A DNA stretch of 34,030 nucleotides from Phyllobacteriaceae bacterium (GTDB taxonomy: Bacteria; Pseudomonadota; Alphaproteobacteria; Rhizobiales; Rhizobiaceae), in contig JAJUHJ010000025.1 in NCBI GenBank assembly GCA_029279965.1, forward strand, positions 1 to 34,030. Direction: 5' to 3'. A program made the translations under genes and the position numbers. How positions within the stretch are numbered: the stretch's first letter is position 1; each line of letters begins with the position of its first letter. The notes under the pieces were generated by a model. The model made no database searches. It was given only the letters and a program-made list of their open reading frames with translations, and had not been told where the DNA came from. Of the stretch, positions 24,495 through 32,511 are shown piece by piece.

Positions 24495-24910
24495 GTGCTG
24501 CCCCTTTCATTGCGTAAATCGCGGGAGACTGGAGCGGCATGCCTTCGCATTCGCTCGTGCCTCCGCTCCATCTGTTTGCTTTTGCTACATTTGCGCGACG
24601 CCGGACAACTCCGACGATCGGAAAAATGCTTTAGGCGATCACATAGCGGCTCAAACCCCAAAATACAAGGCAAAACGGGCCCGAAGCGAACGCCGCGCGC
24701 CAAGGCTGGCAGGGCTTCGTCAGCCGTCTCCTTCAAGGACATCCGCCAAAGGAACTAATTTTCCCTCTGTAATTTTATTGGCATTGGCATAAAAACAACT
24801 CCGCACTATGTCAGTTCCTATAGGTGTGTGTACCGGCCGCAGTGACGATTTTCCCGCGATCTCCCGCGGCTGTTTGTGCCCAGTAATTGCCACGAAGGAT
24901 ATTTGGAACC
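24495..24910. other. Divergent intergenic region between rpoZ and the NYN-UDG gene
   Basis: No gene is visible in these 416 bp. The left part contains GGAGCGG (24531-24537) pairing with CCGCTCC (24563-24569), which would form a hairpin in the rpoZ leader about 37 nt before its start codon. The middle is GC-rich and featureless. The right part (about 24750-24830) is AT-richer and holds the plus-strand promoter given separately. No tmRNA-like tag sequence was found. Confidence 0.5.
24784..24812 (+). promoter_or_regulatory. Promoter of the NYN-UDG gene
   Basis: TTGGCA (24784-24789) and TATGTC (24807-24812) are 17 bp apart in a locally AT-rich stretch. A second TTGGCA starts at 24778. Transcription from about 24819 would give a 92-nt leader to the ATG at 24911. 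Confidence 0.5.
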
Positions 24911-26173
24911 ATGTTTGATCCCCGCGAAAAGATCGCAATGTTTATCGACGGCGCGAATCTTTACGCCACCTCGCGCGCACTGGGCTTCGATATCGATTAT
25001 CGGAAGCTACTGGCGAGTTTTCAGAAACGAGCTTACCTGCTTCGGGCCTACTACTATACGGCGCTGGTAGAGGATCAGGAATACTCCTCCATCCGGCCGC
25101 TGATCGACTGGCTTGACTATAATGGCTACAAGGTTGTCACGAAGCCAGCGAAGGAATTCACGGATTCGACCGGTCGCCGCAAGATCAAAGGCAACATGGA
25201 CATCGAACTGACCATCGATGCCCTCGAGCTTGCCGAGATCGTCGATCACTACGTTATCTTTTCCGGAGATGGCGATTTCCGAACCCTCGTCGAGGCGCTG
25301 CAGCGCAAGGGACGGAAGGTCAGCATCATTTCGACGATCCAGTCGCAGCCGCCGATGATCTCGGACGATTTGCGGCGGCAGGCAGACAGCTTCATCGACC
25401 TTGCCTCACTGCAATCCGAGATCGGGCGCGACCCCTCCGAGCGTCCGGCGCGGCGCGTGGACCCGCTCGACGATGAGAACGAGGCCCACGAAAGCGACGA
25501 GAACGAGTACATGGCTCATGAAGGCGTGGAGCCGCCGCGTGACTGCGCCCTTTGCCCTCGTCTGAATGCCTTCATCGCCGATTGGCGTCGGCAGGAGCCG
25601 GAGTGGCACAACGCACCGGTGTCGACATTCGCGCCCTCCAGCGACGATGACGTGCGCCTGCTGATCGTCGGCCTGGCGCCGGGATTGCGCGGCGCGAACC
25701 GGACGGGGCGGCCCTTCACCGGCGATTATGCCGGCACGCTGCTCTACGAGACGATGACGCGCTTTGGCTTTGCACAAGGGCGCTTCGAAGCGCGTCCGGA
25801 TGACGGATTGACGCTGGTCGATGCCGCCGTCACCAATGCCGTGCGCTGCGTGCCGCCGCAAAACAAACCCGTGGGCAGCGAGATCAACACCTGCCGCGAG
25901 CAATTCCTTGCCCCGACCTTGAGGCGCTTTCCCAGGCTGAAAGCCGTGCTTACCCTCGGCAGGATCGCCCACGAATCGACTGTGCGGGCGCTCGGGTTTC
26001 CGCTCCGCGCCCTGCCCTTCTCCCATGGCGCAGCCCAGGATGCCGGCGCCATCCGCGTTTTCTCCAGCTATCACTGCTCCCGCTACAATACGAATACGGG
26101 AAGACTGACGGAGGCGATGTTCGTGGAGGTGTTCGCAGAGGCGAGAGCGTTTTTGGGAGATGCGAGGGTGTAA
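24911..26173 (+). CDS. Fusion of a NYN (LabA-like) nuclease domain with a family-5 uracil-DNA glycosylase
   Basis: One uninterrupted frame of 420 residues joins two known proteins. Residues 1-185 are a NYN/LabA-like PIN-fold domain with the acidic metal-site residues Asp13 (FIDGANLY), Asp97 (NMDIELTID), Asp120 and Asp122 (SGDGDF). Such domains are RNases or nucleases. A 25-residue acidic linker follows. Residues 205-420 are a type-5 (UDGb) uracil-DNA glycosylase with iron-sulfur cysteines Cys212, Cys215, Cys313 and Cys328, motif GLAPGLRGANRTGRPFTGD (254-272), and the C-terminal active-site strand SYHCSRYNTNTG (386-397). In related genomes these appear as separate neighbouring genes (from memory). 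An internal ATG at 25511, just at the junction, could start the glycosylase alone. The ATG at 24911 was chosen over an upstream TTG because AAGGA lies about 12 nt before it and the conserved FDPREKIAMFIDG follows. smpB converges from the right. Confidence 0.9.
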   Translation: MFDPREKIAMFIDGANLYATSRALGFDIDYRKLLASFQKRAYLLRAYYYTALVEDQEYSSIRPLIDWLDYNGYKVVTKPAKEFTDSTGRRKIKGNMDIELTIDALELAEIVDHYVIFSGDGDFRTLVEALQRKGRKVSIISTIQSQPPMISDDLRRQADSFIDLASLQSEIGRDPSERPARRVDPLDDENEAHESDENEYMAHEGVEPPRDCALCPRLNAFIADWRRQEPEWHNAPVSTFAPSSDDDVRLLIVGLAPGLRGANRTGRPFTGDYAGTLLYETMTRFGFAQGRFEARPDDGLTLVDAAVTNAVRCVPPQNKPVGSEINTCREQFLAPTLRRFPRLKAVLTLGRIAHESTVRALGFPLRALPFSHGAAQDAGAIRVFSSYHCSRYNTNTGRLTEAMFVEVFAEARAFLGDARV

Positions 26174-26208
26174 AAAATAGTCCGTGAAGCGGCAGGACGC
26201 CCTGCTTC
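26172..26208 (-). terminator. Probable intrinsic terminator of dapA-smpB
   Basis: Directly after the smpB stop, GAAGC (26186-26190) pairs with GCTTC (26204-26208), and AGG/CCT extend the stem after a 3-nt bulge. Read on the minus strand, the hairpin is followed 8 nt later by six T (26172-26177). The T-run overlaps the stop codon of the convergent NYN-UDG gene. Confidence 0.5.
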
Positions 26209-26682
26209 TCACCCTTTCTCCTTCAAGAGCCTCGCCTTCTCCCGGTTCCAGTCCCGCCTTTTCACCGTCTCGCGCTTGTCGTGCAGCTTCTTGCCGCGAG
26301 CGACGGCGAGTTGCAGCTTGGCGATGCCGCGGGCATTGAAATAGAGCCTCAAGGGCACCATGGTCATGCCTTCGCGCTCGATGGCCTGGGCAAGGCGCGC
26401 AAGCTCACGCTTCGACACCAGCAGCTTGCGGCGGCGGCGCGGTTCATGGTTGAAGCGGTTGCCGGCGGAATATTCCGGCACATAGGCGTTGATGAGCCAC
26501 AATTCGCCCCCTTCGACGGAGGCATAGGATTCCTGGATGTTGGCCTGCCCTTCGCGGAGGGATTTCACCTCCGTGCCGGCGAGCATGATGCCGGTTTCCA
26601 GCGTGTCGACGATCTCATACGCAAAGCGTGCCTTGCGGTTATCGGCGACGGTGCGGATATTCGGGTTCGTGTCCTTGGCCAT
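26209..26682 (-). CDS. smpB: SsrA-binding protein (trans-translation)
   Basis: SmpB carries tmRNA to stalled ribosomes. The 157-residue protein shows the OB-fold marks [30 protein letters not shown] and [12 protein letters not shown], then GKKLHDKRE followed by the basic tail ([16 protein letters not shown]), which reaches the decoding site as a helix. It follows dapA by 19 bp and should share its transcript. The matching tmRNA gene is not in this window. Confidence 0.97.
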   Translation of the reverse strand: MAKDTNPNIRTVADNRKARFAYEIVDTLETGIMLAGTEVKSLREGQANIQESYASVEGGELWLINAYVPEYSAGNRFNHEPRRRRKLLVSKRELARLAQAIEREGMTMVPLRLYFNARGIAKLQLAVARGKKLHDKRETVKRRDWNREKARLLKEKG

Positions 26683-26701
26683 ATGCAGTAAAAAGGGTGC
26701 G

Positions 26702-27583
26702 TCAGTTCATCAGCCCGGCGTGCTTCAACGCCGAGTCGATCACGGCGGCCGTCGCCGCTTCGACAGTGCAAAGCGGCTGGCGCAGCGCATTTTCCATGCG
26801 GCCCAACCGGGAAAGCGCATATTTTGCTCCGGCCGGGTTGGGTTCGATGAAGAGCGCCCGGTGAAGCGGCATGAGACGGTCCTGCAAGGCGATGGCCCGG
26901 TCACGCTGGGCGGCAAGAGATGCGGCCTGGAATTCGGCGCAAAGGCGCGGCGCCACATTGGCCGTGACGGAGATGCAGCCGACCCCCCCATGGGCATTGA
27001 AGCCGAGGGCGGAGGCGTCCTCGCCGGAAAGCTGGATGAAATCCGCACCGCAGGTGGCGCGCTGCTCGGAAACGCGGTCGACCTTGGCCGTGGCGTCCTT
27101 CACGCCGACAATATTGGAGAATTCGGCGGCAAGCCGCCCCATCGTCTCGGGCGTCATGTCGATGACCGAGCGCGGCGGAATGTTGTAGATGATGATCGGC
27201 AGGCTGGTGGAACGCGCAATCGCCGCGTAATGCTCGTAAAGCCCGCGCTGGTTCGGCTTGTTGTAATAAGGCGTGACGACAAGCACGGCGTCCGCGCCGA
27301 CCTTTTCCGCATGTTCAGCAAAGCCGATCGCCTCGCGCGTGGAGTTCGATCCGGCACCGGCGATCACGGGAACGCGCCCGGCTGCCGCCTCGACGGCAAG
27401 CTGCACCACCTCGCGGTGCTCCTCATGCGACAGCGTCGGCGACTCGCCCGTGGTGCCCACCGGAACGATGCCGCTGGAGCCTTCGCAGATCTGCCAGTCG
27501 ACAAAAGAGCGGAAAGCCTCTTTGTCCAGGCTGCCATCCTGACGAAACGGCGTCACAAGTGCGGTGATGGAGCCCCTGAACAT
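26702..27583 (-). CDS. dapA: 4-hydroxy-tetrahydrodipicolinate synthase
   Basis: This enzyme condenses pyruvate with aspartate semialdehyde in lysine and diaminopimelate synthesis. The TIM-barrel active site is complete: Thr44-Thr45 (GTTGESPTL), Tyr133 (YNIPPR, with Arg138 for substrate), and the Schiff-base Lys162 (GVKDAT). The length is 293 residues from the ATG at 27583, where homologues start ([13 protein letters not shown]). An ATG at 27610, with a better AAGGG ribosome site 5 nt away, would add nine residues and cannot be excluded. It leads the dapA-smpB pair. Upstream lies a non-coding region with a repeat element. Confidence 0.95.
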   Translation of the reverse strand: MFRGSITALVTPFRQDGSLDKEAFRSFVDWQICEGSSGIVPVGTTGESPTLSHEEHREVVQLAVEAAAGRVPVIAGAGSNSTREAIGFAEHAEKVGADAVLVVTPYYNKPNQRGLYEHYAAIARSTSLPIIIYNIPPRSVIDMTPETMGRLAAEFSNIVGVKDATAKVDRVSEQRATCGADFIQLSGEDASALGFNAHGGVGCISVTANVAPRLCAEFQAASLAAQRDRAIALQDRLMPLHRALFIEPNPAGAKYALSRLGRMENALRQPLCTVEAATAAVIDSALKHAGLMN

Positions 27584-27708
27584 ATTCGCATTACTCCCGA
27601 CGGAGGACATTCAACCCTTATCGCGCGCTTCTAGCCGATCATGGCGCGCCACACCATATCTTTCCGCAGGAAATGCGAGGGTGCAATCGATTGCCCAGGC
27701 TGCCGTAA

Positions 27709-27902
27709 CCCCCTCTCTTGCGATTTCTAACACTTAGCCTTCGGCCAAGATGTTGAAATCGCTTTCTCTCCCACAAGGGAAGAGATAGCGGAGACGGTAT
27801 TGCAGCGCGCCTATCTCCCCCTTCGCGGGGGAGAAAGCGTTTTCCCGTACTTGCGAGAGGGCTTGTCCCCGAGCAAGTGCCTGGAAAACGCAAGAGAGGG
27901 GG
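27709..27902. repeat. 194-bp intergenic element with 19-bp terminal inverted repeats
   Basis: The left end CCCCCTCTCTTGCGATTTC (27709-27727) is matched in inverted form at 27884-27902 with 18 of 19 positions identical. Inside are further hairpins. TCTCCC-acaa-GGGA lies near 27766, TCTCCCCC-ttcgc-GGGGGAGA near 27814-27835, and ACTTGC...GCAAGT encloses the right part. There is no coding capacity and no clear target-site duplication. The core is shared with the shorter element at 7555. It looks like a MITE-like or palindromic intergenic repeat. The remaining DNA between dapA and the porin terminator holds nothing else recognisable. Confidence 0.65.
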
Positions 27903-27976
27903 CACCAAGCCTCCATACGCTGCGATAAATTTCGACAAACCCTCAACCGGCTTTCGGCTGAATGCGCCGAGGCGCA

Positions 27977-28009
27977 TAAAGAAAACCCGGCGGGGCAAGC
28001 CCGCCGGGT
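27977..28009 (-). terminator. Intrinsic terminator of the porin gene
   Basis: ACCCGGCGGG (27985-27994) and CCCGCCGGGT (28000-28009) form a perfect 10-bp GC-rich stem around GCAAG. On the minus strand TTTTCTTTAT follows. It stands about 26 bp after the porin stop codon. Confidence 0.92.
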
Positions 28010-28035
28010 CTCCTAAGCTTTTCTTCTAACCGAGA

Positions 28036-29148
28036 TTAGAAGCTGCGGTCGAACCGCAGGAAGCCGTGCCACTGATCGAAATCGCCAGCTGGCGTGTCGA
28101 AGGTGGTGTAGTTGACGGCGAGCTTCGCGTTGAAGTTCTGGACGATCTCGTAGTCGAAGGTCGCACCGGCGCGGATTGCATCGACACCAGCACCCAGGAG
28201 CACGTCATGTCCAACATCGCTGAAGTACTGAGCGCCGATCGAGGCCTTGAAGCGGGGCGTGAAATGCGCGCCGATCAGACCACCGGCAGACCATTCGGCA
28301 CCAGGCCGAAGCGAATCAGTGCCAATGGTAAAGCCAGTACCCGTTCCAGCAAACGGATTGACCGAGTAGAAGTTGACGCCGCTTTCGTAGGTGGCGATAC
28401 CTTCAACAAAGACGGCCTCGGTCAGGTTTGCCTTGGCGATGGCCTTAAGAGCGAACTCCTCAGCCGTGGCGTCATAGGCGGCCCAGAAATCGGCGCCACC
28501 CCAGCCCTGCGCGAAGCCAACCTTACCGACCACGTTCGGCGTGTAGTCGTAGTTGCTGTCGGCCTCTTCGAGCGCGACCGCAGCCTGGAAGCCGCCGCCG
28601 GCATTGAAGGTGTAGCGGATGAAGTGCACGCGATCGCCGCCGCCCCGGTCGAACTCACCGGAAATGCCGGCATCATAGAGCGTGTCGCTCAAGCCCATGG
28701 CAAGGCCGCCGAGCTCGATGATCGCATCCTGCACGAACGCACCACCGCCGCTGACGCCCAGCGAAAGTGCATCGCCGTCATTGATGCCGGGAGCGGCAAT
28801 GACCTCACCGCCGACAGAGTTGGCGCGCAGACGGACATAGCCGCGGAGCGTGCCGTATTCGGTCTCGGAACGTGCGTCGAGGGTGACTTCAGCGCGGGTA
28901 AGCGTGTTGAAGCCATCGTCGTCGGTCAGGTCGCCATCAGCGAAGCCGAGCTCGAAACGAACCAGACCACCGACCTTCAGGCAGGTTTCCGTCCCCGGAA
29001 TGTAGAAGAAGCCGGCACCATACACGTCACAGACGCGCACATACTCCATCGGCTCCGGCTCCGGAATCACGATGGCGTCGGCCGCCTGGGCGCCCGACAC
29101 GGCTACCGTGGCAGCCGCGGAGCCAATGAGAAGGCTCTTAATGTTCAT
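28036..29148 (-). CDS. Outer-membrane porin (Omp2/RopA type)
   Basis: This protein forms 16-strand trimeric channels for small hydrophilic solutes in the outer membrane. It has 370 residues with a signal peptide (MNIKSLLIGSAAATVAVSGAQA). The first mature segment, DAIVIPEPEPMEYVRVCDVYGAGFFYIPGTETCLKVGG, is the hallmark of Brucella/rhizobial porins and contains their conserved Cys pair. Alternating beta-strand segments follow, and the chain ends in FLRFDRSF with the C-terminal aromatic needed for BAM-mediated insertion. GGAGGT, an ideal ribosome site, stands 5 nt before the ATG. A strong terminator follows. It is probably highly expressed and transcribed alone. Confidence 0.96.
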   Translation of the reverse strand: MNIKSLLIGSAAATVAVSGAQAADAIVIPEPEPMEYVRVCDVYGAGFFYIPGTETCLKVGGLVRFELGFADGDLTDDDGFNTLTRAEVTLDARSETEYGTLRGYVRLRANSVGGEVIAAPGINDGDALSLGVSGGGAFVQDAIIELGGLAMGLSDTLYDAGISGEFDRGGGDRVHFIRYTFNAGGGFQAAVALEEADSNYDYTPNVVGKVGFAQGWGGADFWAAYDATAEEFALKAIAKANLTEAVFVEGIATYESGVNFYSVNPFAGTGTGFTIGTDSLRPGAEWSAGGLIGAHFTPRFKASIGAQYFSDVGHDVLLGAGVDAIRAGATFDYEIVQNFNAKLAVNYTTFDTPAGDFDQWHGFLRFDRSF

Positions 29149-29598
29149 TTCTGACCTCCAGTCAAAGTTTTAAAGTAGGGTCTGGGTATCTTTTGCTGAA
29201 GGACAGCGTTCCCTGCCCCATCCCCAATACGTGAGAAAGTTGCGCCCCTGCGCTCCTTGCTCCGAAGCCGACATTACCGATGGCGGGGCCAGGTTCAACA
29301 GCGATTGCGGCCCGTACACCGCCGAATGGATGCTATCGGGAATGCCTGTTGCAGAAAAGCCACGATTGTGGGCGCCGTGTTTGCCATTCATTAAGGATAA
29401 AGGCGCTGCGAGCGCTGCCACGCTGTCGTTTGTTCACGTTTTCGAGGCCGAAAGCCACGAATCATCGATCATTCGCGAATCGGCTCCTTCTTCTCCAACA
29501 TGGCGGCCACCGATGCTGATAAGCCAATAAGAGCCGCAGCCTTTGGAACATTGCGGGCGTTTACACAGTTGCGGGCCAGAATTCCCAACGCAGGAGAA
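29149..29598. other. Divergent 450-bp region between the porin and the flavin-reductase-like gene
   Basis: No gene is supported here. A possible minus-strand promoter for the porin is TTGAAC (29293-29298) with TAATGT (29271-29276), 16 bp apart, which would give a leader of about 115 nt. Nearer the plus-strand gene, an imperfect 18-bp dyad (29458-29475, centred on ATCGAT with two mismatches) overlaps the palindrome ATTCGCGAAT (29471-29480). An open stretch on the plus strand (29500-29598) is probably leader, since the conserved protein begins at 29599. Confidence 0.35.
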
Positions 29599-30081
29599 AT
29601 GCCCGTGGCCAGTGACGATGTCGACCATGTCTGGGAAATGATCGAGAAGATCGGATTTTGCATGCTCGCCTCCCGCGAGGGCGAGGACATCCGCTCGCGG
29701 CCGATGGCGGCCCATGCGGATCGCAACGCCAATGCCATCTATTTCCTGACGGACGCCAACAGCCACAAGGATGAGGAAATCGCCGCCCATCCCAACGTCG
29801 CGCTGGCCTATGCGGACACCGGCGGGCAGAAATATGTCTCCCTGTCGGGCCGCGCGGAGATTTTGAACGACCGGCAGAAGATCGAGGATTTGTGGTCGGC
29901 TGCCGCCAAGGCCTGGTGGGACGGCCCCGACGACCCGGCGATCCGGGTCCTGAAGGTCACGCCCAAGGACGCGCAATATTGGGACAGCCCGGGCAGCATC
30001 GCCAGCACCGTGAAAATGCTGGCTGCCGCCGTCACCAGCGCGCGCCCGGATATGGGCGACAACGCAAAGGTGCGCATGTAG
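29599..30081 (+). CDS. Pyridoxamine-5'-phosphate-oxidase-like flavin-binding protein (general stress protein 26 group)
   Basis: A single-domain split-barrel flavoprotein of about 160 residues. The FMN-binding pattern is seen in GFCMLASREGEDIRSRPMAAHAD and IYFLTDANSHKDEEIAAHPNVALAYAD, and KYVSLSGRAEIL is typical of the general stress protein 26 group. A true PdxH role is unlikely because the PLP-site residues and the C-terminal PdxH motif are missing. The substrate is unknown. Start choice: AGGAG ends only 2 nt before the ATG at 29599 but 8 nt before an in-frame GTG at 29605, so the GTG may be the real start. The only upstream frame extension, from 29500, lacks family similarity. Confidence 0.85.
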   Translation: MPVASDDVDHVWEMIEKIGFCMLASREGEDIRSRPMAAHADRNANAIYFLTDANSHKDEEIAAHPNVALAYADTGGQKYVSLSGRAEILNDRQKIEDLWSAAAKAWWDGPDDPAIRVLKVTPKDAQYWDSPGSIASTVKMLAAAVTSARPDMGDNAKVRM

Positions 30082-30160
30082 CGCACCGGCCGGCACGCCT
30101 CTTGCTTTTCGGGCGAGCGGCAGCCCACGGACGCCTGATGTGGAATTGGCAGAAAAGGCC

Positions 30161-30189
30161 TTGAGTTCCACAGCCTACCCGTCTATTTC
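30161..30189 (+). promoter_or_regulatory. Candidate promoter of tRNA-Ser
   Basis: TTGAGT (30161-30166) and TATTTC (30184-30189) are 17 bp apart. The predicted start (about 30196) lies within two bases of the mature tRNA 5' end. Confidence 0.4.
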
Positions 30190-30197
30190 CGGTCCCC

Positions 30198-30288
30198 GGA
30201 GAGGTGGCCGAGTGGTCGAAGGCGCTCCCCTGCTAAGGGAGTAGGCTCCAAAAGGGCCTCGAGGGTTCGAATCCCTTCCTCTCCGCCA
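30198..30288 (+). tRNA. tRNA-Ser (anticodon GCT)
   Basis: The acceptor stem GGAGAGG pairs with CCTCTCC. The anticodon arm CTCCC-CTGCTAA-GGGAG carries GCT, which reads AGC/AGU serine codons. A long variable arm, typical of serine tRNAs, and the T-arm GAGGG-TTCGAAT-CCCTT follow. The discriminator is G and CCA is encoded at 30286-30288. Confidence 0.97.
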
Positions 30289-30343
30289 CTTCCGTTTTGT
30301 CCGCTCCCGATTTATCCGGCCCTGAGACTTGGGTTGTGGCCCC

Positions 30344-31381
30344 TCAAAGATATCTCTTTGCCATGGCCCGCAATGATAGCGCCCGGAGCTTTTCGGCCTG
30401 CCCGGCGGTGCCGAAGCCCTCGAACTTTTCCATGCAGAGCTTTGTGACGGCTTCCATGGCCGGCGACAGATATTTGCGCGGGTCGAACTCAGCGGGCTTT
30501 TCATTGAGGGTTTGCCGGACGGCGGCCGTGATGGCGAGGCGGATGTCGGTGTCGATGTTGATCTTGCGCACGCCGTGCTGAATCCCGCGCTTGATCTCCT
30601 CCATCGGAACACCCCAGGTGGGCTTTATCTCACCGCCATGAGCATTGATGATTTCGCAAAGATCCTGCGGAACCGAGGACGATCCGTGCATGACGAGATG
30701 CGTATTGGGCAACCGCTTGTGGATCTTCTCGATCACGTTCATCGCAAGCACGTCGCCGTCAGGCTTGCGGCTGAACTTGTACGCACCGTGGCTGGTTCCC
30801 ATCGCCACCGCCAGGGCATCGACACCCGTCTCGGCAACGAAGCGTTCCGCCTCCTCGGGGTCCGTGAGAAGCTGGTCGTGGGAGAGCTTGCCGGTTGCGC
30901 CGTGGCCATCCTCCTGATCCCCCATGCCGGTTTCGAGCGATCCCAGGACACCCAGCTCGCCCTCGACGGAAACACCGGCTGCATGGGCAATTTCCACAAT
31001 GCGAGATGTTATGTCCACGTTATAGGCATAGTCGGCGGGCGTCTTGCCATCCTCCATGAGGGAGCCGTCCATCATGACGGAGGTAAACCCGTGCTGGATT
31101 GCCGTGACACAGGTCGCCAGATTGTTTCCATGATCGAGATGCACGCAGACCGGGATATGCGGATAGAGCTCGACCAGACCGTCAATCAGCCGGGAAAGCA
31201 CCGTGTCGTTGGCGTAGGCACGCGCACCACGGCTCATCTGCAGGATCACGGGCGCGCCGGCCTTGTCCGCCGCGGCCATGATGGCCAATCCCTGTTCCAT
31301 GTTGCTGATGTTGAAAGCGGGCACGCCATAGCCGTTTTCGGCCGCATGATCGAGAAGTTGGCGCAGGGTGATACGTGCCAT
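30344..31381 (-). CDS. fba: Class II fructose-bisphosphate aldolase, Calvin-cycle subtype
   Basis: This zinc aldolase joins DHAP with glyceraldehyde-3-phosphate. Members of this subtype can also join DHAP with erythrose-4-phosphate to give sedoheptulose-1,7-bisphosphate. Visible residues are catalytic Asp83 and zinc ligands His84 (VHLDHG), His198 (TSHGAYKF) and His232 (MHGSSS). The [10 protein letters not shown] segment (Glu142) and the phosphate loop INIDTDIR follow. The 345-residue length and the EDGH insertion match the Calvin subtype. It starts six bases after the fbp stop, with AAGGAG upstream, so fbp and fba are co-transcribed away from the deoR-eryH unit. No T-tailed hairpin was found downstream. 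Confidence 0.95.
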   Translation of the reverse strand: MARITLRQLLDHAAENGYGVPAFNISNMEQGLAIMAAADKAGAPVILQMSRGARAYANDTVLSRLIDGLVELYPHIPVCVHLDHGNNLATCVTAIQHGFTSVMMDGSLMEDGKTPADYAYNVDITSRIVEIAHAAGVSVEGELGVLGSLETGMGDQEDGHGATGKLSHDQLLTDPEEAERFVAETGVDALAVAMGTSHGAYKFSRKPDGDVLAMNVIEKIHKRLPNTHLVMHGSSSVPQDLCEIINAHGGEIKPTWGVPMEEIKRGIQHGVRKINIDTDIRLAITAAVRQTLNEKPAEFDPRKYLSPAMEAVTKLCMEKFEGFGTAGQAEKLRALSLRAMAKRYL

Positions 31382-31387
31382 TGGTGA

Positions 31388-32407
31388 TCAGTCTCCTTGG
31401 GAATTCAGATAGCTTTGAAGCGTGGCCACCTCCGCCGCAGAGCCGAAAATCAGCGGAGTCTTTTCGTGAATCTCGGCGGGCGTCCGTTCGAGGACGGGAC
31501 CGCCTCCATCCGTTGCGGCGCCGCCTGCCTGCTCGATCAGAAAAGCGATGGGAAAAGCCTCGTACAGAAGGCGCAAATGTCCTTTCTCGTAGCCCGGGCG
31601 CGCGTCAGCCGGATAGATAAACACGCCCCCCTTCAGCAGGATGCGATGCAGATCGCCAACCGCGGCTGCGATCCAGCGCATATTGACGTCCCTGCCACGC
31701 GGTCCGCTGCGACCGGCAAGGCAGTCATCAATGTAGCGGCGCAGCCCGGCAGGAAAATGGCGGTAGTTGGAAGCATTGTAGGCGATCGTGCCGGTTCTTT
31801 CCGGAATGGCGGCCGCGCGGCCCGCAATCTTGAAGCTGCCATCGCGTGGATCGAGCGTTGCCAGGACCACGCCTTCGCCGACGCTGAAGCCGAGATCGAC
31901 ACTGTGCCCGAAGGAGACATAGCCCGCCGCGACGATATCGCGGCCCGACCGGAGAAGAGACTCTCCTTTCGGGAAGACGGCAAACAGAAGGCCGAGCGGC
32001 ATCCCGATGCCGATGCTCCCCGAGCCATCGATTGGATCGATCGCCACGTCCAGTGACGCTGATCCGTTCAGGAGGATCGGATCCCTGGCCTCCTCGGAAA
32101 CCAGCCGGGCGACCGGTGCCCTGCGCAAAGCATCGAGAATGTGTGTGTGCGCGGCCAGGTCCAATGCCTTCTGGACGTCGCCACTCTCATTATGCGCTAC
32201 CGGTGCAGCCGGATCGCCCGGCAACCGCGCCATTGCCAGACGAAGAGCAATCGGAACGGCTGCCTCCGCAATGCAGGATACGACTCCGGCAAGCGCACAG
32301 CGATCCGCATTCGCGCCCGCCCACTCCGACAGGACGTGAGAAAGGGAGCGCGCGGTAACGGGACGATCACCTGCCAGTTCAAGAGCGGCAAGAGCAGCCA
32401 TCGACAT
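31388..32407 (-). CDS. fbp: Class I fructose-1,6-bisphosphatase
   Basis: This metal-dependent phosphatase hydrolyses fructose-1,6-bisphosphate; plant-type and CbbF forms also act on sedoheptulose-1,7-bisphosphate. Metal-site residues appear in SEEARDP (Glu105-106), DPIDGSGSI (Asp124 and Asp127) and LLYEAFP (Glu283). The usual signature is DPLDGSSNI, so the loop differs in the last residues. The C-terminal GGVFIYPADARP...GHLRLLYEAFPIAFLIEQAGG is family-typical. The length of 339 residues is normal. The ATG at 32407 shares one base with the stop of a 34-codon upstream frame (TGATG). The intergenic region holds a DeoR-type control region, so co-regulation with the divergent eryH unit is likely. 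Confidence 0.93.
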   Translation of the reverse strand: MSMAALAALELAGDRPVTARSLSHVLSEWAGANADRCALAGVVSCIAEAAVPIALRLAMARLPGDPAAPVAHNESGDVQKALDLAAHTHILDALRRAPVARLVSEEARDPILLNGSASLDVAIDPIDGSGSIGIGMPLGLLFAVFPKGESLLRSGRDIVAAGYVSFGHSVDLGFSVGEGVVLATLDPRDGSFKIAGRAAAIPERTGTIAYNASNYRHFPAGLRRYIDDCLAGRSGPRGRDVNMRWIAAAVGDLHRILLKGGVFIYPADARPGYEKGHLRLLYEAFPIAFLIEQAGGAATDGGGPVLERTPAEIHEKTPLIFGSAAEVATLQSYLNSQGD

Positions 32408-32511
32408 CAGCCTTTCACCGGTGCAAGCGCCCGGCTGATGACCGCGTCGGCGGCGACCCCGTTCAGCGCGGCAAGGCGCTGTTTCAACGTTGAAAGCATA
32501 TCCTCTGTCAT
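32407..32511 (-). CDS. Possible 34-aa leader or remnant coding sequence upstream of fbp
   Basis: The frame MTEDMLSTLKQRLAALNGVAA... ends in TGA overlapping the fbp ATG by one base. In-frame extension upstream continues another 15 codons without a start, before a TAA. The product would be a single amphipathic helix. The TGATG overlap is the classic sign of coupled translation, but no good ribosome site precedes the ATG. It may be a translated leader, a gene remnant or chance. Confidence 0.25.
   Translation of the reverse strand: MTEDMLSTLKQRLAALNGVAADAVISRALAPVKG

Noticed and set aside
24495-24910. Possible tmRNA or 6S RNA gene in the gap near smpB
   Set aside because: No tag-peptide coding sequence, no matching tRNA-like ends and no 6S-type long hairpin could be found.
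24887-24910. Earlier TTG start for the NYN-UDG protein
   Set aside because: It gives eight extra residues without family similarity and covers the likely ribosome site of the ATG at 24911.
27709-27902. CRISPR-like or terminator array
   Set aside because: The repeats are inverted rather than direct and are not regularly spaced. The structure fits a palindromic element.
28066-29154. 362-codon plus-strand frame opposite the porin gene
   Set aside because: The porin frame has a signal peptide, conserved start and terminal Phe. The antisense frame has no recognisable features.
29231-29530. 99-codon plus-strand frame upstream of the flavin-reductase-like gene
   Set aside because: Mixed Cys/Ser/Pro composition, no ribosome site, and overlap with the inferred porin leader argue against a gene.
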